Shown here in pieces: positions 24,632-33,055 of a DNA stretch of 64,000 nt. Position 1 is the first letter of the stretch. Every line of letters starts with the position of its first letter. This stretch comes from Companilactobacillus halodurans (lineage in GTDB: Bacteria > Bacillota > Bacilli > Lactobacillales > Lactobacillaceae), in the NCBI RefSeq assembly GCF_009600985.1, contig NZ_VDFP01000002.1, positions 123,001 through 187,000 on the forward strand. Direction: 5' to 3'. Both the position numbers and the translations under genes were made by a program. The notes beneath the pieces were generated by a model. The model was given only the letters and a program-made list of their open reading frames with translations, was not told the DNA's origin and made no database searches.

Positions 24632-25735
24632 ATGGTAAAAATAAATTTGGAACACATTTATAAACGCTATCAAGGTAATACTGACTATTCAGTTAGTGAT
24701 TTCAACCTAGACATTAAAGATGGTGAATTTATTGTCTTCGTTGGACCTTCCGGGTGTGGTAAATCCACCACATTGCGCATGATAGCGGGTTTGGAGGATA
24801 TTACAAAAGGCGACTTCAAGATGGACGGCAAAGTCATGAATGAAGTCCAACCAAAAGATCGTGATATCGCGATGGTTTTCCAAAATTATGCTTTGTATCC
24901 ACATATGACCGTTTACGATAATATGGCCTTTGGTTTGAATATCCGTAAAAACGATAAAGCAGATACTAAAAAACGTGTTGATGATGCTGCTAATATTTTA
25001 GGCTTGACACCTTATCTAAAACGTAAACCTGCTGCTCTTTCAGGTGGTCAAAGACAACGTGTTGCCTTAGGACGTGCGATTGTCCGTGATGCAAATTTAT
25101 TCTTGCTCGATGAACCATTGTCAAACTTGGATGCTAAATTGAGAGTTCAGATGCGTACTGAATTGGCTCAATTGCACCAACGTTTGGGACGTAACTTTAT
25201 CTATGTTACTCACGACCAAGTTGAAGCTATGACTATGGCGGATCGAATCGTCATTATGAATGATGGTAAGATGCAACAAGTCGGAACACCTGCTGAATTG
25301 TACAGCAAGCCAGCTAACAAGTTCGTTGCTGGGTTCATTGGTTCACCTGCAACTAACTTCTTTGATGTCAAAATTCAAGACGGCAAAATTGTCAATAATG
25401 GCGGTTTAAACATTGCTGTTCCTGAAGGTCAATATAAAGTTCTCGAAAAGAAAGGCTATGTTGGTAAGGAAGTTACTTTCGGTATTCGTCCAGAAGACGT
25501 TCATGCTGAAGAAGTTGCTATTCAAGCTTTCCCTGATGCCTTAATAAATGCTAAGATCCAAGTTTCAGAATTACTAGGTGCTGAATCAATTCTTTATTCA
25601 AAAGTCGGCGGAACTGACTTTGTTGCAAAAGTTGATTCACGTGATCATCACAAACCTGGCGATGACGTTCAAATGGCTTTTGAAATGACAAAAGCACATT
25701 ACTTTGACAAAGATACAGACGAAACGATTCTTTAA
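24632..25735 (+). CDS. malK: sugar ABC transporter ATP-binding protein (MalK/MsmX type)
   Basis: This 367-residue ATPase contains Walker A GPSGCGKS (residues 38-45), the Q-loop in FQNYALYPH, the signature LSGGQRQR, Walker B LFLLDEPLSNLD and the switch His in VTHDQVEA. After about residue 240 come the TOBE/regulatory domains that MalK-type proteins use to contact permeases and regulators. It should energise MalFG. MsmX-like ATPases often serve several sugar importers, so it may have other clients. The ribosome binding site is AAAGGAG. Confidence 0.92.
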   Translation: MVKINLEHIYKRYQGNTDYSVSDFNLDIKDGEFIVFVGPSGCGKSTTLRMIAGLEDITKGDFKMDGKVMNEVQPKDRDIAMVFQNYALYPHMTVYDNMAFGLNIRKNDKADTKKRVDDAANILGLTPYLKRKPAALSGGQRQRVALGRAIVRDANLFLLDEPLSNLDAKLRVQMRTELAQLHQRLGRNFIYVTHDQVEAMTMADRIVIMNDGKMQQVGTPAELYSKPANKFVAGFIGSPATNFFDVKIQDGKIVNNGGLNIAVPEGQYKVLEKKGYVGKEVTFGIRPEDVHAEEVAIQAFPDALINAKIQVSELLGAESILYSKVGGTDFVAKVDSRDHHKPGDDVQMAFEMTKAHYFDKDTDETIL

Positions 25736-25743
25736 GGATTTTT

Positions 25744-25782
25744 AAAAGGTAATTGGGTATTGTTTACCTGATTACCTTTTTT
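25744..25782 (+). terminator. partial terminator between malK and mapA
   Basis: AAAAGGTAAT pairs with ATTACCTTTT, with a loop of about 19 bases, followed by TT. It would let part of the transcription continue into mapA and so set lower expression of the enzymes than of the transporter. Confidence 0.6.
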
Positions 25783-25801
25783 AGTAGGAAGGTGTAAATT
25801 A

Positions 25802-28045
25802 ATGCAAAGAATTTTTGAGGTCGATCCTTGGAATATTGTGACCCACAAATTAGATAAGAAAAATAAACGACTCCAAGAGAGTATGACCAGCCTTGGAAAT
25901 GGCTACATGGGCATGCGTGGTAATTTTGAAGAAGATTATTCTGGTGATAGTCTTCCTGGAACTTACCTTGCTGGTATTTGGTATCCAGATAAAACCCGTG
26001 TCGGCTGGTGGAAAAATGGCTATCCAAAGTATTTTGGAAAAGTTATCAATGCTGTCAACTTCATAAAAATGAATTTTTTAATTAATGATTCAAAATTAGA
26101 TTTAAATAAAGATACGATCAGTGATTTTAAATTAGATTTAAATATGCAAAACGCCACCTTGACGCGTAGTTTTGTCGTTGAAAAAGGCGATGCCAAAGTT
26201 AAGTTTAATTTTAGAAGATTTTTAAGCAGCGCTCAAAGAGAGTTATCGATTCAAAAAGTTAGTTTTGAAAATTTATCTAAAGACCCAGTCGATATTAAAG
26301 TTATTTCTGCTTTAGATGCTGATGTCAGAAATGAAGATGCTAATTATGATGAACGCTTCTGGCAAGTATTAGAAATTACTGACGACAGTATCATTGCAGA
26401 AACCAAACCAAACGATTTTGGAACGCCTAGATTTACTTCTGGCATGCAAGCAAGTTATGTTACTGACCTCACGCAAGTTGGACATGAAACAACCGATTTA
26501 GAAACCAGTCAAATCTTTTTAGATACCTTGCAGCCTAACGAGACTAAAACTATTGAAAAGCGTGTCGTTGTGGTAACTTCTCGTGATTATGACTCGGTCG
26601 ACGATCTGCGGGATGCAATGGAAGGCATTTCTGCAAAAATTTCCAAAGTTTCATATGATGATTTATTTGCATCTCATCAAAACGTTTGGGAACAACGTTG
26701 GAATCAATCAGATATTAAAATTGATGGCGATGTTGATGCTCAACAAGGGATGCGGTTTAATCTCTTCGGATTATTCACCACATACTCTGGAGCCGATTCA
26801 CGTTTGAATATTGGCCCTAAAGGATTTACTGGCGAGAAGTATGGCGGTGCAACTTATTGGGATACTGAAGCATTCTGTATTCCAGTTTATCTAGGAATCA
26901 CTAATCCGGAAGTATCGCGTAATTTGTTGATGTATCGTTATAATCAATTGGATGGAGCCTTTGTTAACGCCAAGCAACAAGGCTTAAAGGGTGCTCTATT
27001 TCCAATGGTCACCTTCAATGGTATCGAATGTCATAACGAATGGGAGATTACCTTTGAGGAAATCCACCGTAACGGCGATATAGCTTTTGCAATTTATAAT
27101 TACACACGTTATACCGGCGACAAGTCTTTCGTATTAAAGGAAGGCAGCAAGATTTTGACAGAGATATCACGCTTTTGGGCTGACCGGGTCCACTTTAGCA
27201 AACGTAAGGGCATGTACATGATTTATGGCGTTACAGGTCCTGACGAGTATGAAAATAATGTCGACAACAACTGGTACACGAATTTCTTAGCTAAATGGAC
27301 TTTGAAATATACCTTAAAAGTTCTTGGCGAAGTTTCTGCAGAACAAGCTAAAAAGTTAAATGTCTCTGATGAAGAAAAAGCTCAATGGCAAGATATTATC
27401 GAGAAAATGTATTTGCCATTTGACGAAGATCTCGGAATTTTCGTTCAACAGGATGGCTTCTTGGATAAAGATATCAAACCTGTTAGCTCCATTCCTAAGG
27501 ATCAATTGCCAATCAATCAACATTGGTCCTGGGATAAGATTTTACGTTCGCCTTATATCAAACAAGGAGATGTTCTTCAAGGCATTTGGGACTTTATTGA
27601 TAAGTTTACTGAACGTGAGAAGAAACGTAACTTCGATTTCTATGAACCATTGACAGTCCATGAATCCAGTCTTTCACCTGCAATTCATTCTGTTTTGGCA
27701 TCTGATTTGCACTATGAGCAGAAAGCGGTTGCATTATATGAGAGAACCGCTAGACTAGACTTAGACAATTATAATAATGACACCGCAGATGGTTTGCACA
27801 TTACTTCAATGACCGGTGGATGGCTCGCAATGGTTCAAGGGTTCGCTGGAATGCGTGTTCATGATGATGGAACCTTGAGTTATAAACCATTTTTACCAGA
27901 AAAATGGAATGGTTATTCATTTAGACAAGTCTTCAGAGGACGTGTAATTGAAGTTTGTGTTCAAAAGGATGGATCTCACTTCAAACTTATTTCTGGAGAA
28001 CCACTTCAAATTGAAGTGCATGATAAGCCACTTTTGCTTAAATAA
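25802..28045 (+). CDS. mapA: maltose phosphorylase (GH65)
   Basis: This 747-residue GH65 enzyme has family length: an N-terminal beta-sandwich, a helical linker, the (alpha/alpha)6 catalytic barrel and a small C-terminal domain. The catalytic acid is Glu482 in TGPDEYENN. It converts maltose and phosphate to glucose and beta-glucose-1-phosphate. The adjacent beta-phosphoglucomutase gene, which uses exactly that anomer, supports this over trehalose or kojibiose phosphorylase. The start is an ATG behind AGGAAGGTG. Confidence 0.93.
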   Translation: MQRIFEVDPWNIVTHKLDKKNKRLQESMTSLGNGYMGMRGNFEEDYSGDSLPGTYLAGIWYPDKTRVGWWKNGYPKYFGKVINAVNFIKMNFLINDSKLDLNKDTISDFKLDLNMQNATLTRSFVVEKGDAKVKFNFRRFLSSAQRELSIQKVSFENLSKDPVDIKVISALDADVRNEDANYDERFWQVLEITDDSIIAETKPNDFGTPRFTSGMQASYVTDLTQVGHETTDLETSQIFLDTLQPNETKTIEKRVVVVTSRDYDSVDDLRDAMEGISAKISKVSYDDLFASHQNVWEQRWNQSDIKIDGDVDAQQGMRFNLFGLFTTYSGADSRLNIGPKGFTGEKYGGATYWDTEAFCIPVYLGITNPEVSRNLLMYRYNQLDGAFVNAKQQGLKGALFPMVTFNGIECHNEWEITFEEIHRNGDIAFAIYNYTRYTGDKSFVLKEGSKILTEISRFWADRVHFSKRKGMYMIYGVTGPDEYENNVDNNWYTNFLAKWTLKYTLKVLGEVSAEQAKKLNVSDEEKAQWQDIIEKMYLPFDEDLGIFVQQDGFLDKDIKPVSSIPKDQLPINQHWSWDKILRSPYIKQGDVLQGIWDFIDKFTEREKKRNFDFYEPLTVHESSLSPAIHSVLASDLHYEQKAVALYERTARLDLDNYNNDTADGLHITSMTGGWLAMVQGFAGMRVHDDGTLSYKPFLPEKWNGYSFRQVFRGRVIEVCVQKDGSHFKLISGEPLQIEVHDKPLLLK

Positions 28046-28054
28046 TTGTAAAAT

Positions 28055-28090
28055 AAGAGTGTCTGGATAGATATATTCAGGCACTCTTTT
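28055..28090 (+). terminator. terminator after mapA
   Basis: AAGAGTGTCTG pairs with CAGGCACTCTT across an AT-rich loop, with TTTT after it. Readthrough to pgmB is plausible. Confidence 0.7.
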
Positions 28091-28112
28091 ATCAAAGGAG
28101 CTAATATAAAAT

Positions 28113-28799
28113 ATGGGAAAATTCGAACAGATCAAGGGATTTATCTTCGATTTAGATGGTGTGATTGCTAATACATCAGTCTACCACGCCAAAGCTTGGC
28201 ACCAATTAGCTGATAAAGTAGGAGTTAGTTGGACAACAGATTTGGCAAACCAACTTAAGGGTGTTGGCAGAATGGATTCATTGAATCTTATTTTAAAATC
28301 AGGCAATAAGGAAAATGACTATTCTGACGAGCAAAAGGCAAGTCTAGCTGAAGAAAAAAACGACAACTACTTGCAGCTTTTGAAGTCACTAGACAAATCT
28401 GAAATTTTGCCTGGTATGGAGAAGTTCATTGAAGATTTGTCGGCTCATAATTATTTGATTTCTTTAGCTTCATCTTCAAAGAACTCGCCTCGAGTTTTGG
28501 AAGCTTTAGATTTGAATAAATATTTTGATGCGCGTGTCGATCCTGCTACTTTGAAACATGGCAAGCCAGATCCAGAAATTTATGTTCGTGGAGCTCAAGT
28601 TCTTAATCTTAAGCCAGAAGAATGTATTGGTTTAGAGGATGCTGTTGCCGGTATTACTTCGATTAATGGTGCTGGTGAAATTTCAGTTGGTATTGGCGAT
28701 CCTGAAATTTTGAATGAAGCTGATATTAACTTCAAAGACACATCAGAAGTAACTCTAGAGAATATTGAGTCAGCAATGAAACGTAAATTAAATGTCTGA
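28113..28799 (+). CDS. pgmB: beta-phosphoglucomutase
   Basis: This 228-residue HAD-superfamily enzyme has nucleophile Asp13 and acid/base Asp15 in FDLDGVIANTS. The cap-domain substrate loop contains YHAKAWHQLA and LKGVGRMDSL, both typical of PgmB. ASSSKN is motif II, and GLEDAVAGI contains the Mg2+ site. It turns beta-glucose-1-phosphate from MapA into glucose-6-phosphate. The order mapA-pgmB is common in lactic acid bacteria. Confidence 0.94.
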   Translation: MGKFEQIKGFIFDLDGVIANTSVYHAKAWHQLADKVGVSWTTDLANQLKGVGRMDSLNLILKSGNKENDYSDEQKASLAEEKNDNYLQLLKSLDKSEILPGMEKFIEDLSAHNYLISLASSSKNSPRVLEALDLNKYFDARVDPATLKHGKPDPEIYVRGAQVLNLKPEECIGLEDAVAGITSINGAGEISVGIGDPEILNEADINFKDTSEVTLENIESAMKRKLNV

Positions 28800-28843
28800 T
28801 TCAATAGAAGATATTAGATAATTGTAGAGAAGCGAGGGTAAAT

Positions 28844-29827
28844 ATGTCAGTAACGAAAACAACTTTTGGAAAAATAGGTACAGAACCAGTCTACCTTTAT
28901 AAAATAACGAATCAGAATCAAACTAGTATCAGCGTTTTAAGTTATGCTGCAACCTGGCAAAATTTTGAAGTTGTTGAAGATGGTGAGAAGCATTCACTGA
29001 TTGAACACTTCGATAATTTGACCGATTACATCAAGACGCCTTATCAAGTAGGTAAGACGATTGGACGAGTTGCTGGTCGAATCAAAAATGCTGAATTCTC
29101 GATTGATGGTATTGATTATCAAATGAAACCTAATGAAGGTCAAAACTTGCTGCATGGTGGAGAAAATGGTTTACAATATCAAAACTTTAATGAAGCAGCA
29201 GTTGATGATAATTCGGTCTTTTTAAGTCATACTGTTAAAGGAGAGGATGGTTTTTCAGGTACTCTAAAAGTTGAGGTTCGTTATAGTCTCAGTGAAGATG
29301 ACGAAGTTTCTATTACTTATCATGCTAAGACTGATCACGATACATTATTTAATCCAACTTGCCACGTTTATTTTGATGTTGGTTCAGAAAATATTCGTCA
29401 GCAACAATTACAAATTAATTCCAAGCATTTCTTGGATGTTGATGAAGGCAAGGTGCCAACTGGGAAACTATTAACAACAACTAATGCTTATGATTTCAAC
29501 GATTTTAAGACAATTGGTCAAGGCTTGAAACAACTGAAGCCATTGCGTAAATATGAATTCGATGACGTTTTTGTAGTTAGTGATAAAGCAGCAACAATTA
29601 AATCTGATAAACGCGCCGTTGACCTTTATACAGATCGAAACGGCATGGTTATTTTTACAGCCAATCCAAAAGATGAGGCAAAGAACAAAAATTATGATTA
29701 TAGTTCTTTAGCTATGGAGTTACAGACCTTACCTGACGCTATCAATCACGATGATTTCGGCAATACTGTTTTGAAAAAGGGTGCAGAAGTAAGTTACACT
29801 AATAAATATCAATATCGTAAATTATAA
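28844..29827 (+). CDS. galM: aldose 1-epimerase (mutarotase)
   Basis: This 327-residue GalM-fold protein has the conserved substrate-binding stretch GRVAGRIKNAEF, then NLLHGGENGLQ with a His near residue 105, and NPTCHVYFDV with the catalytic-type His. It interconverts the alpha and beta anomers of free sugars, which lets glucose released by MapA or the glucosidases be phosphorylated efficiently. It is the last enzyme of the maltose cluster. A GAAGCGAGGG ribosome binding site precedes the ATG. Confidence 0.88.
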   Translation: MSVTKTTFGKIGTEPVYLYKITNQNQTSISVLSYAATWQNFEVVEDGEKHSLIEHFDNLTDYIKTPYQVGKTIGRVAGRIKNAEFSIDGIDYQMKPNEGQNLLHGGENGLQYQNFNEAAVDDNSVFLSHTVKGEDGFSGTLKVEVRYSLSEDDEVSITYHAKTDHDTLFNPTCHVYFDVGSENIRQQQLQINSKHFLDVDEGKVPTGKLLTTTNAYDFNDFKTIGQGLKQLKPLRKYEFDDVFVVSDKAATIKSDKRAVDLYTDRNGMVIFTANPKDEAKNKNYDYSSLAMELQTLPDAINHDDFGNTVLKKGAEVSYTNKYQYRKL

Positions 29828-29858
29828 TCGGTAATTAAGAATGAAATAGAGGGGTTTT

Positions 29859-30242
29859 ATGCAAATCGAACATGTAGGTTTATTCGTTCACGATTTAAAA
29901 AAGACAGTCGACTTTTATGAGACATTTTTTAAAGCTACTGCCTCAGCTAAATATCACAATCCGGTAACGACCTTTTCGTCACAATTTTTGACTTTTCCTG
30001 ATGGAGCAAGACTAGAAGTCGGGACTCGGGAAGATCTAAATAAGCATCGGGTTTCTGGTTATCCAGTTGGCTACATGCACATTGCCATGTCACTAGGCTC
30101 TAAGGAAGAAGTTGACAGCTTGACTAAAGAAATTGAGGCTGCTGGCTATAAACACCTTAGTGGTCCACGTGTCACCGGGGATGGCTATTATGAAAGCGTA
30201 GTTTGTGACCCTGAGGGAAATCAAATTGAATTAACAGTTTAA
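29859..30242 (+). CDS. VOC (glyoxalase/bleomycin-resistance) family protein
   Basis: This 127-residue protein has one VOC domain: HVGLFVHDLKKTVDFYETFF at the start, ARLEVGTRED in the middle and DPEGNQIELT at the end. His4 and Glu124 are in positions typical of metal ligands in the glyoxalase I fold. Its substrate is unknown. It follows galM by 31 bases and a terminator comes after it, so it may be read together with the maltose operon without being part of the pathway. Confidence 0.82.
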   Translation: MQIEHVGLFVHDLKKTVDFYETFFKATASAKYHNPVTTFSSQFLTFPDGARLEVGTREDLNKHRVSGYPVGYMHIAMSLGSKEEVDSLTKEIEAAGYKHLSGPRVTGDGYYESVVCDPEGNQIELTV

Positions 30243-30284
30243 ACGAAAGCAGGATATAATCTGGTCAGCTTTCGAGCATTAAGG

Positions 30285-30332
30285 AAAATAAGCTAAGGTA
30301 ATCGATTTTGATTGCCTCGGCTTATTTTGTTT
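30285..30332 (+). terminator. terminator after the VOC gene
   Basis: AAAATAAGC and AGGTAATC pair with GATTGCCT and GGCTTATTTT. It ends the maltose-locus transcript. A smaller CGAAAGC/GCTTTCG hairpin lies just upstream (30244-30274). Confidence 0.8.
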
Positions 30333-30462
30333 TAAGTGGGAAAAAAGTTAATTTCCATTCGCTTTTTATCATATTCATTAATTGAATAACTGCCAATGTG
30401 ATATAAGTATTAGACAAGTCCAACAGATGCGATTAGTCTTGGAATATAGGAAGTGTTAAAAA

Positions 30463-31044
30463 ATGGATGAGTCAAAAAATTCTACGCTGGAAAAAGCTCT
30501 CAAAGGTGGGAAACTAGATTATACGCAAACGGATTTTGAAATAATCGATCGAATTGTTGAAGAGAATTCCAAAATTATTACTAAAATCAATCAAACCTAT
30601 CATTCTAAAAATGAAAGAAGACAATTATTCAGTCATTTGTTTGGTTATCAAATTCCTAGCACAACCGATATTAAAGCACCATTTAATGCCGATTTAGGTT
30701 GTCATACTTTCGTTAAGGATAATGTTTTTATTAATAAGGATTGTTTCTTTATTGATTTGGGTGGAATTTGGATTGATTCTAACGTCAAATTAGGACCAAG
30801 AGTAAATCTAATAACAGCTAATCATGATGAGAATCCTAGTAAACGGCAGAATTTAATCACTCATGCTATTCACATTAAAAATAATGCTTGGTTGGGCGCT
30901 AATGTAACCGTCCTACCGGGTGTAACGATTGGCGAGAATTCTATTGTTGGAGCTTCTTCAGTTGTGACCAAAAATGTTGAACCCAATAGTATTGTTGTTG
31001 GAAGTCCAGCTAAAAAGATTCGCCAAATTAATTTTGAAAAATAA
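30463..31044 (+). CDS. sugar O-acetyltransferase, left-handed beta-helix (maltose acetyltransferase-like)
   Basis: This 193-residue protein has an N-terminal helical segment and hexapeptide repeats (for example NNAWLGANVTVLPGVTIG), ending IVVGSPAKKIRQI. The catalytic His is probably in ITANHDENP. Trimeric enzymes of this kind transfer acetyl groups from acetyl-CoA to sugars. A paralogue starts 22 bases downstream, and the two are only distantly alike, so they probably differ in acceptor. A cell-wall or exopolysaccharide target is possible. Confidence 0.82.
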   Translation: MDESKNSTLEKALKGGKLDYTQTDFEIIDRIVEENSKIITKINQTYHSKNERRQLFSHLFGYQIPSTTDIKAPFNADLGCHTFVKDNVFINKDCFFIDLGGIWIDSNVKLGPRVNLITANHDENPSKRQNLITHAIHIKNNAWLGANVTVLPGVTIGENSIVGASSVVTKNVEPNSIVVGSPAKKIRQINFEK

Positions 31045-31065
31045 CTTTTTAAGGGAGCATCTAGT

Positions 31066-31665
31066 ATGTCAATGACTGAACACGAAAAACTATTAGCAGG
31101 AAAAGATTATGATTATCGCGATAAGGAGTTGCAACAGATGATTGCTAAAGGTAAACGATTAGTTCAAGCAATCAATACAGAAACAGATCAAGCAACTCGA
31201 GAAAAAGATATTAAAGATTTGTTTGGTAAAGTTGGGCAACGTTTGACAATTAATGGAACTTTTGGAGCTGTCTATGGTGCACATATCAGTTTTGGGGATG
31301 ACGACTTTATCAATGGCAACTGTTACTTTCAAGATTCTAATCGAATTACTTTTGGCGACCGCGTAATCGTTGCTCCAGATGTAAAATTTTATTGCGGCGA
31401 ACATAATATGGACGCTACTAAACGTTTTGGGACTAGAGAAGATGGCAGCCATTATTTGATTAGTTATACGCAACCCATTTCAATTGGCAATGATGTGTGG
31501 ATTGGTGGCAATGTCACTATTATTGGTGGAGTTCATATTGGCAATAACGTCATTATTGGAGCAGGAGCTGTTGTGGTAAAAGATGTACCTGATAATACAG
31601 TTGTCGGTGGCGTTCCAGCCAAGGTTATTGAAAAATTGCCAGCTTTAAAAAGTGAAGGTGATTAA
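31066..31665 (+). CDS. sugar O-acetyltransferase (Maa/LacA-like)
   Basis: This 199-residue left-handed beta-helix acetyltransferase has the N-terminal Maa domain (MTEHEKLLAGKDYDYRD), the catalytic region VKFYCGEHNMD with its His, and hexapeptide repeats through GGNVTIIGGVHIGNN, ending VVGGVPAKVI. It has standard Maa length. It probably detoxifies or tags intracellular sugars by acetylation. The ABM-domain gene begins two bases after its stop. Confidence 0.85.
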   Translation: MSMTEHEKLLAGKDYDYRDKELQQMIAKGKRLVQAINTETDQATREKDIKDLFGKVGQRLTINGTFGAVYGAHISFGDDDFINGNCYFQDSNRITFGDRVIVAPDVKFYCGEHNMDATKRFGTREDGSHYLISYTQPISIGNDVWIGGNVTIIGGVHIGNNVIIGAGAVVVKDVPDNTVVGGVPAKVIEKLPALKSEGD

Positions 31666-31666
31666 G

Positions 31667-32290
31667 ATGGAATTACAAAAGATACCAATTTTTCGAATGT
31701 ATCGTCTGATAACTAATGAAAAAGATCGTGATGATTTTGTTGCAGAAGGCGTCAATAATTTACTCACTTCACATCAAAATGAAGCAGGAACTTTGGCTAT
31801 GTATGCTACCCATGCTGATAAAAGTGGCACCATCAATTACATTTTTGAAATGTACCAAGATCAAGCACATTATCAAATCCATGCTGAGTCGCCGCAATTT
31901 AAGCATTTTGCTAAAGTTGCTCAAAAAATCGTTACTGGACGTGATGTGACAGAATTACAGCCGGAAAGCTTGTTAAGTGGAAATAAGGGCTTTTCCGTTA
32001 GTGGGGAAAATCCCTATTTGGCCCGATTGGTTGAATTCTCAACTGATTCAGCAAATAAATCAAAAATTAAAACGGAATTATCAAAGTTAAATAGTCAAAT
32101 AACCAGCTATAAAGCTACTATCAAAGATCAGCCTAATCAGTTTGTTTTATTCGATATTTATAAGAATCAAAACGATTTAAATGAAAGCCTTGATCAACTT
32201 AAGAAAATCCTAATCGGAGTTTCTGATTTGGAAATCAAGACTTTAAAAGTTGATACAATGGTCAGTCAAAAAAATATTAATTTAAATTAA
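31667..32290 (+). CDS. antibiotic-biosynthesis-monooxygenase (ABM)-like protein, tandem domain
   Basis: The ATG at 31667 sits two bases after the acetyltransferase stop. A GTG five codons earlier would overlap that gene. The 207-residue product looks like two ferredoxin-like dimeric alpha/beta domains. The first has GTLAMYATHADKSGTINYIFEMYQD and FKHFAKVAQKI, a typical ABM pattern. The second, about residues 115-207, is more divergent. Such proteins are annotated as quinol or haem-related monooxygenases but most are uncharacterised. Confidence 0.65.
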   Translation: MELQKIPIFRMYRLITNEKDRDDFVAEGVNNLLTSHQNEAGTLAMYATHADKSGTINYIFEMYQDQAHYQIHAESPQFKHFAKVAQKIVTGRDVTELQPESLLSGNKGFSVSGENPYLARLVEFSTDSANKSKIKTELSKLNSQITSYKATIKDQPNQFVLFDIYKNQNDLNESLDQLKKILIGVSDLEIKTLKVDTMVSQKNINLN

Positions 32291-32298
32291 AATAATAG

Positions 32299-32342
32299 AC
32301 CCCTACTACCTAAAACAATAATAGATAGTAGAGGTCCTTTTT
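32299..32342. terminator. terminator after the acetyltransferase operon
   Basis: GACCCCTACTA pairs with TAGTAGAGGTC across an AT-rich loop, followed by a T-run. It lies between convergent genes. Confidence 0.8.
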
Positions 32343-32354
32343 GTTGTTCCATAA

Positions 32355-32651
32355 TTATGCCAAAATACTTTGCATAAGATGCTCTTTGAGATAATCAAAT
32401 TCACCGAAACCGCTATAAATAAAGGAATATTGCTCTTTGTTATAAGTAAATTTAATACGATTCCAACTGTAATAATTATCTTCTGAAATATCAGAAATTT
32501 GTGATATTGGAATCTTTATAACAGGTGAATGTTTCATACCTTTTAATGTAGTAATGGATAAGACGTCGTTGGAGAAAGCAAAATTGACATATCCATAAGA
32601 AACTTTATTTTGACTATCAATAATTTGAATATATGCAAACACGTTTTCCAC
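32355..32651 (-). CDS. small PH-like domain protein of unknown function
   Basis: This 98-residue protein starts at an ATG behind AGAAAGGTGCG. It reads as an all-beta fold closed by a C-terminal helix (FGEFDYLKEHLMQSIL), with alternating hydrophobic strands such as VSYGYVNFAFSNDVLSI and IPISQISDIS. This resembles bacterial PH-like domains. I cannot assign a function. It is monocistronic. Confidence 0.6.
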   Translation of the reverse strand: MENVFAYIQIIDSQNKVSYGYVNFAFSNDVLSITTLKGMKHSPVIKIPISQISDISEDNYYSWNRIKFTYNKEQYSFIYSGFGEFDYLKEHLMQSILA

Positions 32652-32910
32652 GCACCTTTCTTAATTCATCTTTATAGTAGTTTATCGAACGCGTTTCACA
32701 GCAAGTGTAAATGCTCAAAAATATGAAAAAATGTAAAATAACTGGCCCAATTCCTAGAATCTGAAAATATTACAGGCAATTAATTGTTTAAAAGAATTGA
32801 ATCAGCATTTAAAAAAGTTTAAAAACGCTGCTACATAAGCATTCATTGAATAAAATTGAGCTAATGCTTATTTAAAATAAGCGTTAAATTCTTCAAATGC
32901 TAAAAAGTAC

Positions 32911-32924
32911 TGAAACAGTTTTCA
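32911..32924 (+). promoter_or_regulatory. cre-like site before the PTS operon
   Basis: TGAAACAGTTTTCA matches the cre consensus with one mismatch (A for C in the central CG). It is a perfect or near-perfect dyad. Confidence 0.5.
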
Positions 32925-33018
32925 GAAATACAATCGTTTTAAGTATCTTGGCGATGAATCATGCTAGTATAGAAATTGTTAATTAACGAATGAAAACATG
33001 TACATTGAAATTTTACTT

Positions 33019-33032
33019 GGTTATCGATAACC
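33019..33032 (+). promoter_or_regulatory. putative MalR operator 3 (before the alpha-glucoside PTS)
   Basis: GGTTATCGATAACC is a perfect 14-base palindrome. Its inner 12 bases differ at one position from the core of the two operators in the maltose ABC locus. Confidence 0.62.
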
Positions 33033-33055
33033 GTCTTAAATAAGAGGGTTTGAAT

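Larger units (their letters stand above)
32652..33049. other. regulatory gap before the alpha-glucoside PTS genes
   Basis: No gene is visible. Three signals stand out: overlapping hairpins at 32837-32882 (AAGCATT/AATGCTT, competing with the perfect palindrome GCTTATTTAAAATAAGC); a cre-like site at 32911-32924; and the operator palindrome at 33019-33032. I could not place a confident promoter. Confidence 0.5.

Noticed and set aside
25764..26027. Minus-strand ORF across the start of mapA
   Set aside because: It lies inside a clear GH65 gene, has no ribosome binding site and shows no recognisable protein sequence.
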